Below, piece by piece: positions 5,386-5,468 of a stretch of DNA of 5,468 nt. Positions within the stretch are counted from its first letter, which is position 1. Each line of letters opens with the position of its first letter. Under the pieces are notes generated by a model, which did not search any database, was not told the DNA's origin, and saw only the letters and a list, made by a program, of their open reading frames with translations. This DNA comes from DATDOY01 sp035293045 (GTDB lineage Bacteria; Actinomycetota; Acidimicrobiia; IMCC26256; JACPCJ01), in assembly GCA_035293045.1 (NCBI GenBank), contig DATDOY010000026.1, positions 1-5,468 on the forward strand, given 5' to 3'. The translations under genes and the position numbers were made by a program.

Positions 5386-5468
5386 TCAGGCCGTGAGCTG
5401 TTCGATGCGAGTGAGGATGGTCCGGCGCTGGCGCTGACTCTCCTCGTACACGCGCACGGCGTCGAGCT
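5386..5468 (-). CDS. C-terminal end of an unidentified gene (5' end outside window)
   Basis: On the minus strand a frame is open from the right edge to a TGA at 5388-5386 and encodes 26 residues (LDAVRVYEESQRQRRTI, then LTRIEQLTA). The segment is charged and amphipathic, as for a terminal helix. Its stop lies nine bases before the acetyltransferase ATG on the same strand, the spacing expected inside an operon. The fragment is too short for a family assignment, and only its position and reading frame support it. Confidence 0.55.
   Translation of the reverse strand, partial: LDAVRVYEESQRQRRTILTRIEQLTA

Noticed and set aside
5015..5437. A 140-codon plus-strand frame opposite the acetyltransferase
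   Set aside because: It is Ser/Arg/Pro-rich with no motif, while the minus strand has intact GNAT motifs and operon-like spacing.

Overview
The window is G+C-rich throughout, with codon third positions dominated by G and C, and it encodes tightly packed bacterial genes. The left-edge gene encodes an exported protein with repeated GYWLVDDRGGVYTFGDA-type units. Repeats of this kind are common in secreted proteins of Actinomycetota, especially Acidimicrobiia. An actinobacterial, possibly acidimicrobial, source is therefore my inference; there is no rRNA or marker gene here to prove it.

Layout: (1) 1-830, minus strand: the N-terminal 276 residues of an exported repeat protein that runs off the left edge. 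(2) 931-1767, minus strand: a response regulator with an N-terminal receiver domain and a helical C-terminal domain that is not DNA-binding by appearance. (3) 1768-1926: a divergent intergenic region that must carry the promoters of both signalling units. (4) 1927-3528 and 3525-4103, plus strand: a soluble two-PAS histidine kinase, translationally coupled through a GTGA overlap to a small Rcp1-like receiver protein. (5) 4034-4329: an array of about 122-125 bp palindrome-rich repeats that starts inside the 3' end of the receiver gene. It is followed by a 24-bp imperfect inverted repeat (4347-4416) and a G+C hairpin (4439-4458). (6) 4460-5468, minus strand: an operon of a Nudix hydrolase, a GNAT N-acetyltransferase and the last 26 codons of a further gene.

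How the genes work together: the kinase has a receiver protein on each side, one co-transcribed and one divergent. All catalytic and phospho-acceptor residues are intact in the three proteins. None has a DNA-binding output domain, so the cassette looks like a cytosolic phosphorelay or protein-protein signalling module rather than a classical transcriptional two-component system. The GNAT/Nudix pair overlaps by ATGA and is probably co-regulated; its substrate cannot be read from sequence.

The least ordinary part of the window is the convergent intergenic zone 4034-4458. A family of interlocking inverted repeats supplies the last 22 codons of the receiver protein and fills the space up to the end of the Nudix gene. 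I see no clear defence system, CRISPR array, tRNA, rRNA or transposase here.
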